A stretch of 64,000 bases of DNA. Origin: Lagopus muta. Lineage: Eukaryota > Chordata > Aves > Galliformes > Phasianidae. The first letter of the stretch is position 1. Every line of letters starts with the position of its first letter. The translations under genes were made by a program, and so were the position numbers. Of this stretch, positions 1-10,927 are shown in pieces. The stretch covers positions 41,193,967 through 41,257,966 of the forward strand of contig NC_064437.1 in NCBI RefSeq assembly GCF_023343835.1, given 5' to 3'. The notes beneath the pieces are model-generated. The model saw only the letters and a program-made list of their open reading frames with translations, was not told where the DNA came from and made no database searches.

Positions 1-1554
1 TAAAATAGCCTAAAAATCCGAAATCTTGTGGGTTTTTTTTTTTTTTTTTCCTGCATCCCCCTTCTGCGGGAGCCAAACTCAGAGCAATTCTAGTGAGCAG
101 TTACTTTAAAAAAACAAACAAACAAACCAAAACACAGCAGTAAAACCCCAAAGCCTCTGTTCTTGTTGCAGCAGTGAATGCACCTGCATGTGGTTGGCAG
201 GCACTCAGAGGTCTGTTCAGCCTTCGGTTTGACCACCTACCCGCTTGTCTGCTTTTGCTTTCCTCTGAGAACATGGAAGAGATGTACATAGGGTCTGTAA
301 GTGAAGCCTTGTAGCTGTGTGGCTGGAAGTAGGGCCACTTGCTTTCTGAGCTGCTTTAGATGTGTGTGAATGGCTGTTTTACAGCTTCGAATTGCACCAT
401 GTCTTACAGCAAGTTGCTCAGCATTCCTATTGCTGGGCAGTTGCATTTGTTTTGTACGCTCTTGTAGATTATTTTGTTTTCAGTCCTACTTCAGGATCTC
501 AGGTTTTGGGTGTGTTCCTGTGCAGCTGATGAGGCAAGAATTATGATTTCACATATTGTGAAGCTGTGTTTGTACAGCTGAAGTGGATGCCCTTATCCAG
601 AACAGTGTAGCTTCTAAAAACAAACAAACAAGTGCTTAACAAATAGAACAAAAATATTGCCCCGAATTACCATAATGTCTACTTTAGTACATCAAAGCAG
701 ATTAGTGCCTGGTTCTTAAGAAAAAAATGTGGGACTTAGTATGGACCTTACTGAGCTTTGTAGAACAGCTACCCTGCTTTGTTGTGAGAGATGTTTGAGC
801 AAGGTCAAAGAGTGAGGGTTGTTTGATAATAGTCAAAAGTTTGTGCCTCAGGAGTGCTGTTGTAAGGTGAGGACAAGCATTTAACGCTTGCAGTATATCA
901 GCATCTGGAGCAGTGTTACAGGTAAGCAGAAACACCTGCTGTATCTGATAGCAGAGTGGCACAGCTGAGGTAGATCGTATGAAAAGCTGCTGTCTTCTGT
1001 ACCTGTTGATGCTCTCATTCATTCCTAAGCGAATGACAAGGCACAGGAGGGGTCAGCAAATAAAAGTTCCTTATTCAACTTTTTTCTAATCAGGGGATTG
1101 CTTCCTGTATTCTGTTAGATCCCCGTTTAGCTGCTTGTTTTCACCTTGCTTTGCTCCATTACCCCTCCTACTTCTGGTCATCTGTTACTACTGTTTATGC
1201 AGTGAGTTCCAATGGGTACAAACCATGCTGAAAACTACGCACTGTCCCAAATCCCAAATGAGGCAGAACAAACTTGTTAACACAATTTTTTTTTTTTTTT
1301 TGGAGTTGTCATTAAAAGAGATTACTTTTTTGAAAGTGAAATCCGTGCTCTAAATATGTTTAGAAACTGACCCGATTGCAATTACTTGCTAGGTGAACAA
1401 CTGTCCATCACTGCTAAATTTTGGGTCTTGAGTACAGAATGGCTTTGTAACTTCATGGAAGCACAAGTGTTTTTCCCACGTGTGGGGCACAGCTGCAGGT
1501 AAAGTTTAAAGTGGAGTGTCCACTGGGAAGTAACTTCAGAATTCTTTATTGCAG
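1..1554 (+). other. VPS26A: VPS26A intron 1 (3' part)
   Basis: This is the intronic sequence before VPS26A exon 2. The first exon, carrying the 5' UTR and the start ATG, must lie to the left of the window, because exon 2 begins exactly at codon 2 after a TTATTGCAG acceptor. The stretch holds a T17 run near its left end and short CAAA-rich runs. I see no further exon or recognisable repeat. Confidence 0.8.
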
Positions 1555-1704
1555 AGTTTTCTTGGAGGCTTCTTCGGTCCCGTTTGTGAGATTGATGTTA
1601 TTCTTAATGATGCAGAAACACGAAAAACAGCAGAAATGAAAACAGAAGATGGTAAAGTAGAAAAGCATTTTCTCTTCTATGATGGTGAATCTGTTTCAGG
1701 AAAG
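1555..1704 (+). CDS. VPS26A: VPS26A exon 2 (residues 2-51)
   Basis: Fifty whole codons begin at Ser2 (SFLGGFFGP) and end in DGESVSGK. The acceptor is TTGCAG and the donor AAG|gtaact. Starting exactly at codon 2 implies that exon 1 ends with the ATG. Confidence 0.95.
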
Positions 1705-4700
1705 GTAACTTTTTGCTATTAATTACTTTACTGATGCTGATGGTAATGCGTGTAGAAAATCAAAAGAAAACACATAAGCAAGAGCCGCCCTTTTGGGTTA
1801 GGCAGTTATTGAAAGAGAAAACACTATCTTCTTTTATCTGGTCTTCTTAACCATAGTTATTCAGGCAACTGGGAAATCTGAGCCCTTTCGATAGTTTGTT
1901 GTTTCTGATAATCTTTTCCAGTCATCTTGACTTTGTGAATTAGCTGCTCGTGTGACCACGTGCAATCCTGTCTTTCCTTCTGACAAGAAAACTATTCCAA
2001 ACTGTATCCGCCCCCCTTTCTTCCCTTTGAACTCCAAAATCCACAACTCCATGTGCGCATGAGTAATTTTTGGCTGGTGCAGCCAGTGTACTTTGCATCC
2101 CCTGAAGCTAAGCCTTATGTTTCATGCCCCAAAGTGGTTTCTGGAACTGCATCAGAAGACCAGTGTGTTAAGTTTAGCTGGCTGTTGAGTCAACAAGAGT
2201 TTTTCTTGGTGGGGGTGAGGATTGTCAGGTGAGAGATGAAACAGGGATTGCCAGAGGGATTCCTCATCTTTCAGTATCAGACCCAGGGAGTTCTTGCCAT
2301 CATTCTTGTTTTTCTAGAGCATTCTCATTCTCTGAATAGTTAGATTTGCTTTTCTTCTGAGGAGCCTGAGTATTGGTTTCTGAGACTGACTTCTAAATAT
2401 GTACTTCTAATATGTACTAAATACTTACTGTTACTAAGCACCTTCCTGCTCTTATGTTGCCTTTCCATGGTAAGATCTTGGTTCTCTACAAAGATCCTTA
2501 AACAGATGTGAAACTCTCATAACACAGCCCTCAAACTCAGGAAAGGGAGGGAACTAACTTTTGTACGTTCACTGGCCTGATGACTTGTTGCTTTGATCAG
2601 CAGCTCCTGAGAGGTGCCTGAGGGGCCCTGACATCCCCAGGCACAGTGGGATCAGAAGGCTTGGAAGAGCAGTAGTTTATTGCCTCTTCCCTTTTCACCA
2701 CGGTGATTAATCATTCACTTAGTTTGCTTTCTACTCAGATATCAGCAATGCATTGGATTTTAAGATGCAGGAATTTCTCTAGTAATAGCTGTCTAGTGAG
2801 GGAACTTTGCATATGCTTTATACCCATAGGAAGTAACATTATAGAGTCTGTTTTTGTGAGGCTGAGGTCTGTTTATGAAAATCAAATTCAAAAATCTTGG
2901 TAGCAGATGTTGTCATTTCTTGCTTTTGCATTGACTTTCTGCTGGGGAAGAGGCTCGAGTGCCCTTGACTTGAAAAAATTAAATCAGTTCTTTTTTGGAC
3001 TCCCAAATGTGACTGTTGGAAGATGTTTTGAAGCTCTCTACCTTCAAAGATGGCCAGGATGTCACTGCAAGCTTAAACGAACACAGCTGAAGCTCTGGCT
3101 TGGATACTGAATTGTGAGACACAAATGTTTCAGGTCTATCTAAGTTCAGTCTTGCAGATGGTTAGATTTTTCTTAGAGGCTTCGGTAGGACATTAGGTAG
3201 TGATTAATTTTAAAATCAACCATTTGATTTGATTCAAGCTCAGATTCAAGTTGTTGAGAAGATATTGCAGTTTTCACAGGCTTGTAGTAATGTATTTTTG
3301 TTTTTTCTAAGACCATGTATTAAGTAAAGATGTTAAACTTTTAACTCTTGCTTTTTTTTTTTTTTTGTCTTTGTAGGTGAATGTCTCTAAGCAGCATGGC
3401 AAGAGATTAGAGCACCAAGGAATTAGAATTGAATTTGTAGGACAAATTGGTGAGTTTTGAGCTATGAAGAGGATGTTGGGTAGGTGTGGTTTATGGAACT
3501 TTGCATATGTGGCTGCAGCAGTTTGGCTCATCTGTTGCAACCCTGTCAGGTCAGTGGCTGACAAGTACCAAAGGAAGATGATATTCTACCCTTTTTAACA
3601 GAAATGATGTACTGATATGTGTTAGTCAGAAAATCATGGATGATGTGTGAGGGAGAACTGGGATGGCAAGTATTCTGTCTCAGACAGGCTGAGAATTTTC
3701 TGAAGAACCACAAGAGACTTCTGAAAACTTGGAGACACAGTGCTGGATCTTTTTCTTATGCTACAGTTCAGAAATTCTCAAGATGTTATGCAGAGGTGAC
3801 TTCAGCTACTGTTGTGTGGGGTTTTTTTTTTGTTTTACTTTTCCACATTTCCTTCAAGTTTTAATAGAATAATACAAAAAACTTCCCCAGTAGTGTGACT
3901 GTACTGCTTGGAGATCAGCTCCAGCTACATGTTACGAATACATTTCAAGCCTCCTCTTCTGTGTGTTTTTCTGACTGATACAGTAAATAACTTTGGAATG
4001 ATACAAGGTTTTGTCATAGCCAGCAAAGCACACCTTTCTTTGTGCCTGTATTAGAAAATAAGTGGTTACTAGTGACACGCTTCTATTGAATTGGCTGTAA
4101 TGAACTGTGAAATTATTTGCAAATTATTCTCTTCTGGAATGCTGCCATCTGTTACAAAAAAACAAACAAACAACAAAAAACAAAACACCTGAAGAAAGAG
4201 GAGAAAAAAGCAGAATTTCTGCTGCTCATTTCTGCTGCTGCTGCTTACCTGGTATTTTCAGTAGGTAATTGTGGAGAAGCTTGTTTTTTATATAAATAAA
4301 ATGATTTCATTTTTAACAGTAGGATGTAGCTTTTTTTATCTCAATGGGAATCGCATGACATAGGTCTAGGGATGAATAATAATTGCAATCAATGTTTTGA
4401 TTTATTGTATGTATTGTTTTTGGTTTAAAAACAAACAAACAAAAAAACAACAACAAAAAACCAAAAACCAAAACACTGAAACCTGCTCTACTTTACCTTC
4501 CTCAACTGTAGAGCTCTTCAATGACAAGAGCAATACACATGAATTTGTCAACTTAGTGAAGGAACTCGCCTTACCTGGAGAGCTGACCCAGAGCAGAAGC
4601 TATGACTTTGAATTCATGCAGGTTGAGAAGCCATATGAATCCTACATTGGTGCCAATGTCAGACTGAGGTTTGTATCTGCTAGGATTTTTTTTTCCCCCT

Positions 4701-7700
4701 CCTACTCTACAGGGTATTCCATAATTTAGAAATTGTGTTGTCCCTCTTCTCCCCAGTGCTGGATAATTCTGGCTAACTCTGTGGCTTTCTTCCTAGATAT
4801 TTTCTAAAAGTGACAATAGTGAGACGGCTGTCAGACATAGTGAAAGAATACGATCTGATTGTTCATCAGCTTGCTACGTACCCAGATGTAAACAACTCCA
4901 TTAAAATGGAAGTAGGCATTGAAGACTGTCTTCATATAGAATTTGAATACAATAAATCAAAGTAAGTGTGACTTAGATTAAAATGTGCTAATAAATGCCT
5001 TGGAAAAGTAGGAAAAAAATACTTAGGAGGAAGTTTTTCCACTCAGAGGTGGTGACATATTGGAACTGGTTGCCCAAGGAGGTTGTGGATGCCCCATCCC
5101 TGGAGGCATTCAAGGCCAGGCTGGATGTGGCTCTGGGCAGCCTGGTTTGGTGGTTGGTGACCCTGCCTGTGGCAGGGGGTTGAAACCAGGTAATCTTTGA
5201 TGTCCTTTTCAACCCAGGCCACCTGTGATTCTACTTGATGAAGAACCTGGCTTCTACAGACTTGAAATTTAAAGCAGCGCTTTTAATGACTACTGTATTG
5301 AGCTGTTTGCTTACTAATTATGATGGCCTTCTATGAGGAATCCTTGTCTGTTTTGCCTTCAGTACTAATGGGAAGGTCAATGCAGATACATGTGGGCTTT
5401 TTTTTTTTTTTTTTTTTTTTTAATAAAACTGCAGTACTTCCTTTACTGGTACTGCAGTGATGGAAAGGTGCTAATTACACTGGTCTGGTTGAGATGCTTA
5501 GCTTGGTGGAGAAGTTACATCTGAGTAAGAGGTGGATACGGTAACTGCCTATGTAACTTATTTTGGAGAAGATGTAAAAGGAATGCTTGCTCTTTAATGA
5601 AAACCCCTGTTTGTTTCTTTTAAAGGTATCACTTAAAGGATGTGATTGTTGGAAAAATTTATTTCCTCTTAGTGAGAATAAAAATTCAGCACATGGAGTT
5701 GCAGCTGATCAAAAAGGAGATTACTGGAATTGGTAAGAAAAAATCCAAAAGAGATGATGACAACTTGTATGCCAATTGAGCCTTGTGCATACTTGGAGAA
5801 TGAAGTCAATAGTTGCAGCTTTGGCTGAACTGATGCTCAGCCTGCTTGTTTCTTGCTGGTGTTTGACTGCCGCTTGCATATTGTGCAAATTAACCCTAGA
5901 GCAATGCCACAGACCTTATGAGTGTTGGGCTGGCTCTACAGACTTGAACCAATGTAAATGGAGCTCATGCAGAAATACGGAAGAGCTTAAGCAGTCTTGA
6001 TTTGATAGTGAACAAAGGAAAAAGAATAAAATGCATCTTGAAGACTTTGTGTCTGCAGAGATAAGCTGGTGGCATGAAATCTCTCTTCTACTGTAAAAAT
6101 ATATAGTCTTCTATTAGCCTAAATGAGATATGATGGAAAATATGAAGAGGTTTTTAAGAAGTAGTAGTCTGATTATTGCAGACTGGGCTTGCATACTGCT
6201 GGCACTGGGAAGGCAGTAAGAGGTGGCTTATGACTTCCTTCCCAAGTGGCTGGGGCCTTAGTGAGTTGCTTGTGTGGAGGACCTGCCTCTGTAGCAGTAG
6301 AGGAATGGCAGGTAGTTGTGCTTTCTTTCTTTTGTCACTAACCTAGCTGGTGCTTCATCTTAGGTGTTGGAGAACAGTGGCTCTTGTGCTGACTGAAGAC
6401 CTTTTGGGTTTTTAGTCTGACCACGGCCTACCAGTATCAGTTGCTAGTGTTGGCCTCTGAACGGAGAAGCTTCACAAATCTTACCCTGCATACTTGTCCC
6501 TTATCTAAGCCTGTGTACTGAGGGCCTCCTTGAAGAGGCTGTAGCCAGAGCTACTGTGTCAGTACTGGAAGGAGATAGTAAGAAGCAGTTATCCAGTCTG
6601 GGAGGTGGTTTTGCTTGCTTTAATTATGTGTGACTGAAAAATGATGGCAAAAAAAAAAAAGTCCAGTGCTGCAGAGCAGAAATTGCTGTGATAAATCTAT
6701 TTACCTACAAAGTTTTAAAACTAAAGCATGTTCTCAGTGAAAACTTGTTTTGCCAGGACCCAGTACCACAACAGAGACCGAAACAATTGCCAAGTATGAA
6801 ATAATGGATGGCGCACCAGTTAAAGGTAAATACTTGTGATACTATTTTGAAGAGTAAGCATTCTCAGTTACAATTGTACTTTAAAGAAAATAAATCAGGA
6901 GGAAAGTGGCTTGTGTAAGCTTCTTTGGAGAAGCTTCTTTCCTGTTTAAAACTGATGTTTTCATTGACTTAAGAACTACCAGGGTCTCAGTGAAATTCCT
7001 TACATTTATTTAGCATTGAAAATGTTGTGTCTCATCAATGTAGCACTTTGATTCAAGCTTGACTGCATGATGCAGATTAGCTGTTGAGAGTTCAAGATGC
7101 AGCTTCACAGAATCACAGAATAATTTAGGCTGAAAAAGATCTCTTAAGGTCATCAAGTGTTTTGACTTCTACCTTTGATTTCACACTTAGTTCTGTGTAT
7201 GTATGCTTTATTATTTTTTTTTTAAACCAAACATTCTATTTCTGAACACTTGCTGCTGACTTCAGGGCTCAGCTCGTAGATGCACAAGGCAGCAGCAGTA
7301 GTATAAAGGTGCTTTGGTAGCAAAAGCTGGTGTAACTTAGGTGCTGTCTAAGCATGATGATTAAATCTTAATGTAGACTCCCACTTACTACTATTTGTGG
7401 GAGCTGGTGCTGGTGATAAGTAGAAAAACCTTAACCTATCAAACCTAATGAGAGGTGCAAGTTGGTGGTGAGAGGGCTGTTGCCTTGGATACTGGAAGTC
7501 TGTTCCTTTCTGTGAAAAGAAAAGGCACAGTGCTTCGGAAGATGCTCTTATTTTGCATAGATAATAAAGCTGTTAATGTTATCTGGTTGTCAGGAACTAA
7601 TTGAAACTTTCCTCTTTAAGGTGAATCGATTCCTATAAGACTATTCTTAGCAGGCTATGACCCAACCCCTACAATGAGAGATGTCAACAAGAAATTTTCA

Positions 7701-9025
7701 GTGAGGTACTTCTTAAATCTAGTGCTTGTGGATGAAGAAGACAGACGATACTTCAAACAGCAGGTATGGTCCATGTGGATCTTGTTGCAGAATTCTGGAG
7801 TGTTTTGCATGCTGCTTTGAATGTTCAACATACTAGAAGCCCACAGTGCTTCATGTGTGGTGTAAATAATTCTGCGGTTGAATGTATTGAAAGATGTACA
7901 GAATATCCTAGCTTGCAGAATAGTGAAGATAACTGACAGTAAGGATAGAAAGCTAGAATGCTGCATGGGAAGTGCTGAATCACGGCCTGAACCTCTGATT
8001 GACCACCTGAGATGAGCAATGAGTCAGCCCTGGGAGCACAGGTGTAGGCAATTCTGTGCTATTGGAAGGGGTGGAGCCTGGTTCCACCTCTTCTAGACCC
8101 ATTTAAGAGCTGACCACCACTGGGGAAAGATCTCTTTTGGAGATCGCTCCTCTTGGAGTGTTCTCAGTGAGCCCAGGACAAGAGTAAGCTTTCCATTCTT
8201 CTTTAGCATGATAACCTGTTTAGCCTAACTTTCTTGTGTATTTCTTAATTATAGCATCGGTATATTAGTTGATTATACACATGCTAAGTGCCATAAAATA
8301 ACTGTACTTGGAATATCAAGATTATTGTGATTAAAATGAGCTACTGATGCATTTGCTTGCTTGGTTTTTGTAACTCCTGCAGATAATTTCTATTCCCAGC
8401 ATTTTCCTAGGTTCGAAGCTACAAAACTGTAGTAAGAGCAAGATGTTTGACTGAAAACTGTAAGGACATAATAGGGAAGGGAATAGTGGAAAGGGTTGCT
8501 GGCATGAAGCTATGTAAGCTATGGCAAAGTCTGTCAGAATCTTCCTTTCAAAAGATAGACAAGGTGATATGACTCTAGAAAATGGAAGGTAACTGGAGCA
8601 TTCCAGTTTCTATTATGGACTTTGAATTTGAAAGAATTAGGGAGATTTTTCTAATACCATCAGTGAGCAGTAGGGTTGTGAAGGAAGAGTTGACTGCTTT
8701 GTATTGATAAATGTGTATTTGGGCTGCAGCTAAATAGGTAAACTGAATGATTTGTGGTGTCTTTCTGGTTACAACAGTACAGTGCATATGGAAAATAATA
8801 GGATGCAGAGTTTTTTCCAAAAACCTTTACCCATTCTGCCTATAAATGTCTAATGGTGCTACTGGCTTCGTGGTAAATAGTTGTTTCATTAGTGTTTGTT
8901 TCCTCAAATAGGAAATAATTCTATGGAGAAAAGCACCTGAGAAGCTGAGGAAACAGCGAACAAACTTTCACCAGCGGTTTGAATCTCCGGAATCACAAGC
9001 ATCTGCTGAGCAGCCTGAAATGTGA
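1555..9025 (+). CDS. VPS26A: VPS26A, retromer subunit (exons 2-9; 5' partial)
   Basis: VPS26 is the arrestin-fold subunit of the VPS26-VPS29-VPS35 retromer core, which works on the cytosolic face of endosomes to retrieve cargo to the trans-Golgi and plasma membrane. Eight exons join in phase (1555-1704, 3377-3449, 4512-4668, 4797-4961, 5626-5732, 6757-6825, 7621-7763, 8912-9025) and give 325 residues plus the unseen start Met. Stretches such as SFLGGFFGP, YPDVNNSIKMEVGIEDCLHI, LFLAGYDPTPTMRDVNKKFS and the C-terminus SAEQPEM match VPS26A as I remember it, not VPS26B. Residues about 1-150 form the N arrestin lobe; the rest forms the C lobe that contacts VPS35. The product would be 326 residues, one fewer than human, because of a single-codon difference early in exon 3. 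A CR1 fragment lies just after exon 5, and intron 6 may carry an alternative 3' end. Confidence 0.97.
3377..3449 (+). CDS. VPS26A: VPS26A exon 3 (residues 52-76)
   Basis: Encodes VNVSKQHGKRLEHQGIRIEF and ends in phase 1 before gtgagt. The acceptor follows a T-rich tract. The start of this exon is one codon shorter than the human segment I remember (VNLAFKQPGKR). Confidence 0.95.
4512..4668 (+). CDS. VPS26A: VPS26A exon 4 (residues 76-128)
   Basis: Encodes ELFNDKSNTHEFVNLVKELA through ESYIGANVRLR, part of the N arrestin lobe. The donor is AG|gtttgt, a weak match to consensus. The following intron is only 128 bases long. Confidence 0.95.
4797..4961 (+). CDS. VPS26A: VPS26A exon 5 (residues 128-183)
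   Basis: Encodes YFLKVTIVRRLSDIVKEYDL through CLHIEFEYNKS. The exon spans the link between the two arrestin lobes and ends at AA|gtaagt. Confidence 0.95.
5011..5234 (+). repeat. CR1 LINE 3'-end fragment, sense, VPS26A intron 5
   Basis: The text follows the avian CR1 3' end in sense: aagtttttccactcagaggt, a tract like tgccccatccctggaggcat, then ccctgcctgtggcaggg and a CAACCCAGGCCA...TGTGATTCTA end. It begins about 50 bases after the exon 5 donor. It is 5'-truncated and non-coding. Confidence 0.85.
5398..5421. repeat. poly(T) tract, 24 bases
   Basis: An uninterrupted T run in VPS26A intron 5, followed by aataaaact. No adjoining retroposed body is recognisable. Confidence 0.9.
5626..5732 (+). 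CDS. VPS26A: VPS26A exon 6 (residues 183-219)
   Basis: Encodes KYHLKDVIVGKIYFLLVRIK through LIKKEITGIG. The donor is TTG|gtaaga. Reading past this donor stays open for 15 codons, to a TGA at 5777, with a good AATAAA further on; this is treated separately as a possible alternative end. Confidence 0.95.
5733..6055 (+). other. VPS26A: possible VPS26A alternative terminal exon (intron 6 readthrough)
   Basis: If the exon 6 donor is skipped, translation continues as GKKKSKRDDDNLYAN and stops at TGA 5777-5779. An AATAAA at 6025-6030 is followed by a GT-rich stretch (tttgtgtctg), the usual layout of a working poly(A) site. The product would be about 233 residues and would lack most of the C-terminal arrestin lobe. 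This is inferred from sequence only; it needs 3'-end or RNA evidence. Confidence 0.4.
6757..6825 (+). CDS. VPS26A: VPS26A exon 7 (residues 219-242)
   Basis: Encodes PSTTTETETIAKYEIMDGAP followed by VKG. The acceptor is TTTTGCCAG and the donor AAAG|gtaaat. This is the segment that separates standard VPS26A from the readthrough form. Confidence 0.95.
7105..7166 (-). repeat. CR1 LINE 3'-tip fragment, antisense, VPS26A intron 7
   Basis: The text tcacagaatcacagaata...ctgaaaaagatctcttaagg is the reverse complement of the CR1 3' tip. Only about 60 bases remain. Confidence 0.75.
7621..7763 (+). CDS. VPS26A: VPS26A exon 8 (residues 242-289)
   Basis: Encodes ESIPIRLFLAGYDPTPTMRD through DEEDRRYFKQQ in the C arrestin lobe. 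The acceptor is CTCTTTAAG and the donor CAG|gtatgg. Confidence 0.95.
8008..8185. repeat. possible interspersed repeat (LTR-like fragment), VPS26A intron 8
   Basis: The phrases gggagcacaggtgtaggcaa and ggtggagcctggttccacct, followed by agacccatttaagagctg, look like a repeat I associate with chicken LTR elements. I cannot name the family or fix its ends. A database comparison is required before it is used. Confidence 0.3.
8912..9025 (+). CDS. VPS26A: VPS26A exon 9, terminal coding exon (residues 290-326)
   Basis: Encodes EIILWRKAPEKLRKQRTNFH through SAEQPEM and a TGA stop. The polar, unstructured C-terminal tail is typical of VPS26A. Confidence 0.95.
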   Translation, partial: EIILWRKAPEKLRKQRTNFHQRFESPESQASAEQPEM

Positions 9026-9201
9026 ACTGGTATATGGTGAAAAACTTTGCAGTGCTTCAGCAGGTTAAAGATGACAGCAGCCTGTGGGAAAAGAAGGCCA
9101 AAATTCCCATTACAACCGTCTTCCTTCATCTTACAGTGCTGCATTTACCATACTACTAAAACGTTCTTCAGTTAAACATTCAAGTATGTATATACCTTTA
9201 A

Positions 9202-9207
9202 AATAAA
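9202..9207 (+). promoter_or_regulatory. VPS26A: poly(A) signal AATAAA, proximal, VPS26A
   Basis: A canonical hexamer in aaaataaagtg, about 180 bases after the stop codon. It would give a short 3' UTR. Confidence 0.6.
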
Positions 9208-10447
9208 GTGCTTTCTCAAACACTGGAACTTTCTTAAGCTATTTTGTACTGCATATTTACTTTTATTTGACAATGTTATATGCACTTGGATATGCATAAG
9301 CTTAAATCTAGTTATTTCCATGCATGGTAGGCCGGTGTATTTGGTTTTTCTGATCACGGTGTAGATAAAAGCATTTCCTTTTTCATATTGGTTTATTGCA
9401 TGTCTTTCTCCAACGTTGCTTATTTGCATTTGTTTTGATTTGAAATGGCAGTAAGACAAATAACTAAATCACACTAAAAATCAAGGTTTGTGGACTTGTC
9501 CTAAGATTTCTAATTGCTGTATTAGACAGGGGTTTAACTGAAGCTGCATGTATATGCACTATAACTGGAGCCTTCAGACACCTTATCAAGGTTTCTAAGA
9601 AGCTTTGAATTTCAATAGCAAAGAATGTTAGTAGACGTCTTTGCCCTCCCTTCCCCCTGTTCTCATTTTGTCATTCCTCTCTTAAGCCTTTCACTTGAGT
9701 CACCTCTGACTTTTGAGGGTTCATTGCCCAGTAAGTAATGGCTTTGGGTAAGTTCTCATGACTTCACTTTCAGCTGGTGAGTGGGTAAAGTATCAAAATG
9801 ATTCTAAACACTGGTAACATTGATGTTGCAAATACACAGTTACGCGGGTCCTTGTGCTTTTTTGTTTCCACTTCCTTCATGATCTGTTTCCTCACTGTCC
9901 TGGTAAGAGTGGCAGAATACCCTCAGAGGAGATCCTCATCTGTCTAGGCCTGTGAGGATGGTAAATGTGCTTTATGTGCTCTTTTATGAAGGTACTGTGA
10001 AGCTAGGCAAGCTCCAGAGTGACCGGACACTTGTCTAGCACAGCAGATTGTTTGTCTTGATCATCTCGTATGCATTTAGTGTTTGAAGAAATAGCTTAAA
10101 CAGGTTAGCCTTCATCTACTCCCTGTGAGTGTGCAGTCTGCTCGCAGATATGGGGCTTGGGCGCAATGCGAGGCCTGCTGTGTGGGAGGCTACTTGCGCT
10201 CGTAGTTCACTTGGCCTTTCAACCAAGGCTTCTTGACTTCAGTGCAAGTGTCATTGGTAACCTTACTTTATGAGTAAGCAAATAATTGAATTACATTTCT
10301 GTAAGAACTGTTTTATTACTGTGGCACTTTGATAAAGCAGACAAAGACTCTGTGTACTACATGCTAGGATACTTCTCTTCATGTGGGTATCTTCGGAAGA
10401 AAGCAAATTTAACTCCCTCATGTAAGTGCCTGTTCAGAAATTTAAAG

Positions 10448-10453
10448 AATAAA
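10448..10453 (+). promoter_or_regulatory. VPS26A: poly(A) signal AATAAA, middle, VPS26A
   Basis: A canonical hexamer in aaagaataaagtaaaa, about 1.4 kb after the stop codon. Confidence 0.5.
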
Positions 10454-10571
10454 GTAAAAAACAAAAAGCCAAATATTTTCATGGTCACTTGCATGTTGTA
10501 ATCTGAAAATTATTCTGAGATATTTTGAAACTGATTGTATTTAACCAGCCTCAGATCGTGCAACCATGTAT

Positions 10572-10577
10572 AATAAA
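10572..10577 (+). promoter_or_regulatory. VPS26A: poly(A) signal AATAAA, distal, VPS26A
   Basis: A canonical hexamer in gtataataaatgag. It is the last hexamer before the next promoter and lies only about 410 bases from the SUPV3L1 start codon. Confidence 0.6.
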
Positions 10578-10727
10578 TGAGAAACGTACTGAGCTGCTAT
10601 TTGACTTATTAAAACAGCTGTATTCTCACTAAGCACTGCCTTGTCTTTGTTCGTGGGGGGGTTGCTTTAACTGCTTCCAGCTCTGCCTTTGCGGTAACAT
10701 GAGTTTTAATTTTGCAGGTGTTTTCTT

Positions 10728-10729
<2 letters not shown>

Positions 10730-10761
<32 letters not shown>
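10730..10761. repeat. poly(T) tract, 32 bases, upstream of SUPV3L1 promoter
   Basis: An uninterrupted T32 separates the AT-rich VPS26A 3' region from the CpG-rich SUPV3L1 promoter. It may be an antisense poly(A) remnant or a nucleosome-excluding dA:dT tract. Confidence 0.9.
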
Positions 10762-10884
10762 CCCTCCTGTCTCAGCAGGGACGGGGAAGGCCTGCTCCAA
10801 AGGAGTCGGCTGGAGTTCTGGCCCGCAGGCAGGGAGCGGCCCGGCGCGCGTCAAACCCGCTCCCTCAGGGCACGGCTTCCGCCC

Positions 10885-10896
10885 GCCGCCATGTTG
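10885..10896 (-). promoter_or_regulatory. SUPV3L1: YY1-like site in SUPV3L1 promoter
   Basis: The + strand GCCGCCATGTTG reads CAACATGGCGGC on the minus strand, fitting the YY1 core ATGGCGGC. Such sites usually sit at or just after the start of transcription. Confidence 0.6.
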
Positions 10897-10915
10897 ACAG
10901 CCGCCGTGGGCGGGC

Positions 10916-10927
10916 CGCGCATGCGGG
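10916..10927 (+). promoter_or_regulatory. SUPV3L1: NRF-1-like site in SUPV3L1 promoter
   Basis: CGCGCATGCGGG matches YGCGCAYGCGCR at 11 of 12 positions. NRF-1 controls many nuclear genes for mitochondrial proteins, which fits the role of SUPV3L1. Confidence 0.6.

Larger units (their letters stand above)
9026..10600 (+). other. VPS26A: VPS26A 3' UTR
   Basis: This AT-rich non-coding stretch runs from the stop codon to the last of three AATAAA signals (9202, 10448, 10572). It suggests 3' UTRs of about 0.2 kb and 1.4-1.6 kb. I could not see which sites are used. Confidence 0.7.
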
